From Akkermansia sp. (lineage in GTDB: Bacteria > Verrucomicrobiota > Verrucomicrobiia > Verrucomicrobiales > Akkermansiaceae): a stretch of DNA of 52,587 nt. The position numbers were made by a program, and so were the translations under genes. The notes under the pieces were generated by a model. It saw only the letters and a list, made by a program, of their open reading frames with translations, was not told the DNA's origin and did no database searches. Numbering within the stretch: position 1 is the stretch's first letter; every line of letters begins with the position of its first letter. This document shows, in pieces, positions 51,618-52,587 of this stretch. The DNA lies in NCBI RefSeq assembly GCF_020860705.1, contig NZ_JAJBTT010000037.1, forward strand, positions 1-52,587, written 5' to 3'.

Positions 51618-52445
51618 ATGAAGATGAACCCTTCCATCGCCCTGTTTGCCGTTTCCGCCCTTCTGGCGGGTGTGGCGGGCGCCCAAGAAAAAGCTGCTGA
51701 AACTCCGGCGGCCGACCAAAACAAACAAGAGAAAGAAATTACTGTGTCTCCCGAACAGATGAAAAAGGACCTGGGCTATTTTCTGGGTTTCCAGAGCGGC
51801 CAGCAGCTCGGCTCCATTCCCACCCTTACCTTTGATGACCTGGATCAGGAATCTTTCCTGCAGGGTATCAAGGACGGCATGGTTCGCAAGCCCGCCAAGG
51901 ACCAGGAACAGCTGAAGCCTGCCCTGGACGCGTTCCAGAAGCAAATTGACGAACGCATCTCCGCCAAGGCCAAGTCCAATCTGGAAGCCAGCAAGAAGTT
52001 CATGGAGGAAAACGGCAAGAAGGAAGGCGTGACCACCACGAAATCCGGCCTCCAGTACAAAGTCGTGAAAAAGGGCGGCGAAGAAAAGTTTGACGAAAAG
52101 AAGTTCAAGAACCCCATGTTCAAGGTGAAGTACAAGGGCACGCTGCTGGACGGCACGGTGTTTGACGATACCAAGGGCAAGTCCGTGGAACTTCCCCTCC
52201 AGGTCATTCCAGGTTTTGCCGAAGCCCTGACCACGATGCCCGTCGGCTCCCAGTGGATCGTGTACATTCCTTCCGAGCTGGCCTACGGTGAAAATACCCC
52301 CGGCGCTCCGATCGAACCCAATTCCCCCCTTGTTTTTGATCTGGAACTGGACGGCATTTCGGAAGCCCCGGCTCCCCAGGGCGGCCCCATGAGCATTTCT
52401 CCCGAACAGCTTCAGGAGATGCTCAAGCAGAACGGAGCCCAATAA
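51618..52445 (+). CDS. Exported FKBP-type peptidyl-prolyl isomerase
   Basis: A 275-residue folding catalyst of the FkpA/Mip type. A signal peptide (MKMNPSIALFAVSALLAGVA, cleavage at AGA-QE) is followed by a helical dimerisation domain (LGYFLGFQSGQQLGSI, QKQIDERISAKAKSNLEASK) and then an FKBP domain (about 130-250) with VKYKGTLLDGTVFDDTKG, LQVIPGFAEALTTMPVGSQW and IPSELAYGENTPGAPIEPNS. The C-terminal tail (SPEQLQEMLKQNGAQ) is a short helix. Located in the periplasm or outer membrane. Transcribed alone, with a UUCG-loop terminator downstream. Confidence 0.95.
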   Translation: MKMNPSIALFAVSALLAGVAGAQEKAAETPAADQNKQEKEITVSPEQMKKDLGYFLGFQSGQQLGSIPTLTFDDLDQESFLQGIKDGMVRKPAKDQEQLKPALDAFQKQIDERISAKAKSNLEASKKFMEENGKKEGVTTTKSGLQYKVVKKGGEEKFDEKKFKNPMFKVKYKGTLLDGTVFDDTKGKSVELPLQVIPGFAEALTTMPVGSQWIVYIPSELAYGENTPGAPIEPNSPLVFDLELDGISEAPAPQGGPMSISPEQLQEMLKQNGAQ

Positions 52446-52465
52446 TAAAAATATTCCAATTTTTC

Positions 52466-52495
52466 AGGCCGTTCCTTCGGGGACGGCCTTTTTTT
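52466..52495 (+). terminator. UUCG tetraloop terminator after the FKBP gene
   Basis: AGGCCGTTCC pairs with GGGACGGCCT around TTCG (one wobble), followed by a run of T. Confidence 0.9.
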
Positions 52496-52533
52496 GTGTC
52501 TGTACCAGATGATTCAAATGTTTCTATTTCCTC

Positions 52534-52548
52534 CGGATTACGAATCCG
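52534..52548. repeat. Single CGGAT-N5-ATCCG site near the window end
   Basis: CGGATTACGAATCCG (core TACGA) has the same half-sites as the ends of elements A-C. No partner exists upstream, so it is either a lone copy or the left end of an element that continues past the window. A possible start codon (ATG at 52580) lies 31 nt further on, reading ATGAATAC to the window edge. Confidence 0.55.
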
Positions 52549-52587
52549 TTGGCAAGACTATTTTTCTTAAAGGCTCTCCATGAATAC

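Overview
The window reads as the chromosome of a Verrucomicrobiota bacterium, most likely Akkermansia or a close relative. This is inferred from protein content: a PEP-CTERM surface protein, a chlamydial Pmp-like autotransporter, a type III glutamine synthetase, an IF-1 with a long Gly/Pro/Arg-rich N-terminus, and mostly GC-rich, tightly packed genes. No database search was possible.

Layout. Positions 1-4200 hold the 3'-truncated dnaX (minus strand), two tandem paralogues with a membrane anchor, coiled coil and C-terminal domain, and a tiny lipoprotein. A tRNA-Ser(CGA) at 4273-4366 marks the edge of an accessory stretch (about 4430-10286). That stretch carries decayed minus-strand genes (one looks like a BECR-fold nuclease relic), then visibly AT-rich DNA with orphan membrane proteins and lipoproteins and at least one frameshifted secreted-protein pseudogene. 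Core genes resume with radC, nnr, infA (minus) and the divergent rplM-rpsI pair, then a small membrane protein, rlmH and uvrC. From 16905 to 23750 a plus-strand operon runs exbB/tolQ, exbD/tolR, a large TPR protein, a class A PBP-like glycosyltransferase with a broken transpeptidase domain, an inositol-phosphatase family gene and ispF. The minus-strand cluster rpmH-rnpA-yidD-yidC follows (24249-27063), then glnN, the autotransporter, the operon asd-ispA-nadC-pdxH-mutarotase, a secreted protein, sdaA, trxB, an SGNH-type protein and two secreted orphans. The right part holds a GNAT enzyme, the PEP-CTERM protein, a HEAT-like protein, a TatD-family enzyme, a KefB-type antiporter, a membrane-anchored metallophosphoesterase, an M29 aminopeptidase, purN and an exported FKBP isomerase.

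Main observations. (1) Seven copies of a 15-bp site, CGGAT-N5-ATCCG, occur in the window. Six form three inverted pairs 158-184 bp apart; within each pair the 5-nt cores are exact reverse complements, but cores differ between pairs. Two pairs end 13-17 nt before the start codons of surface-protein genes. This fits invertible switches or REPIN/MITE-like elements. (2) infA appears to start at an ATC codon behind a perfect AAGGAG. (3) The Tol/Exb-TPR-PBP operon recalls the Tol-CpoB-PBP1B link of E. coli, but its PBP lacks the catalytic Ser and Lys. (4) UvrC lacks about 115 residues between the UVR motif and the RNase H-like core, and DnaX has lost two of the four zinc-module cysteines.
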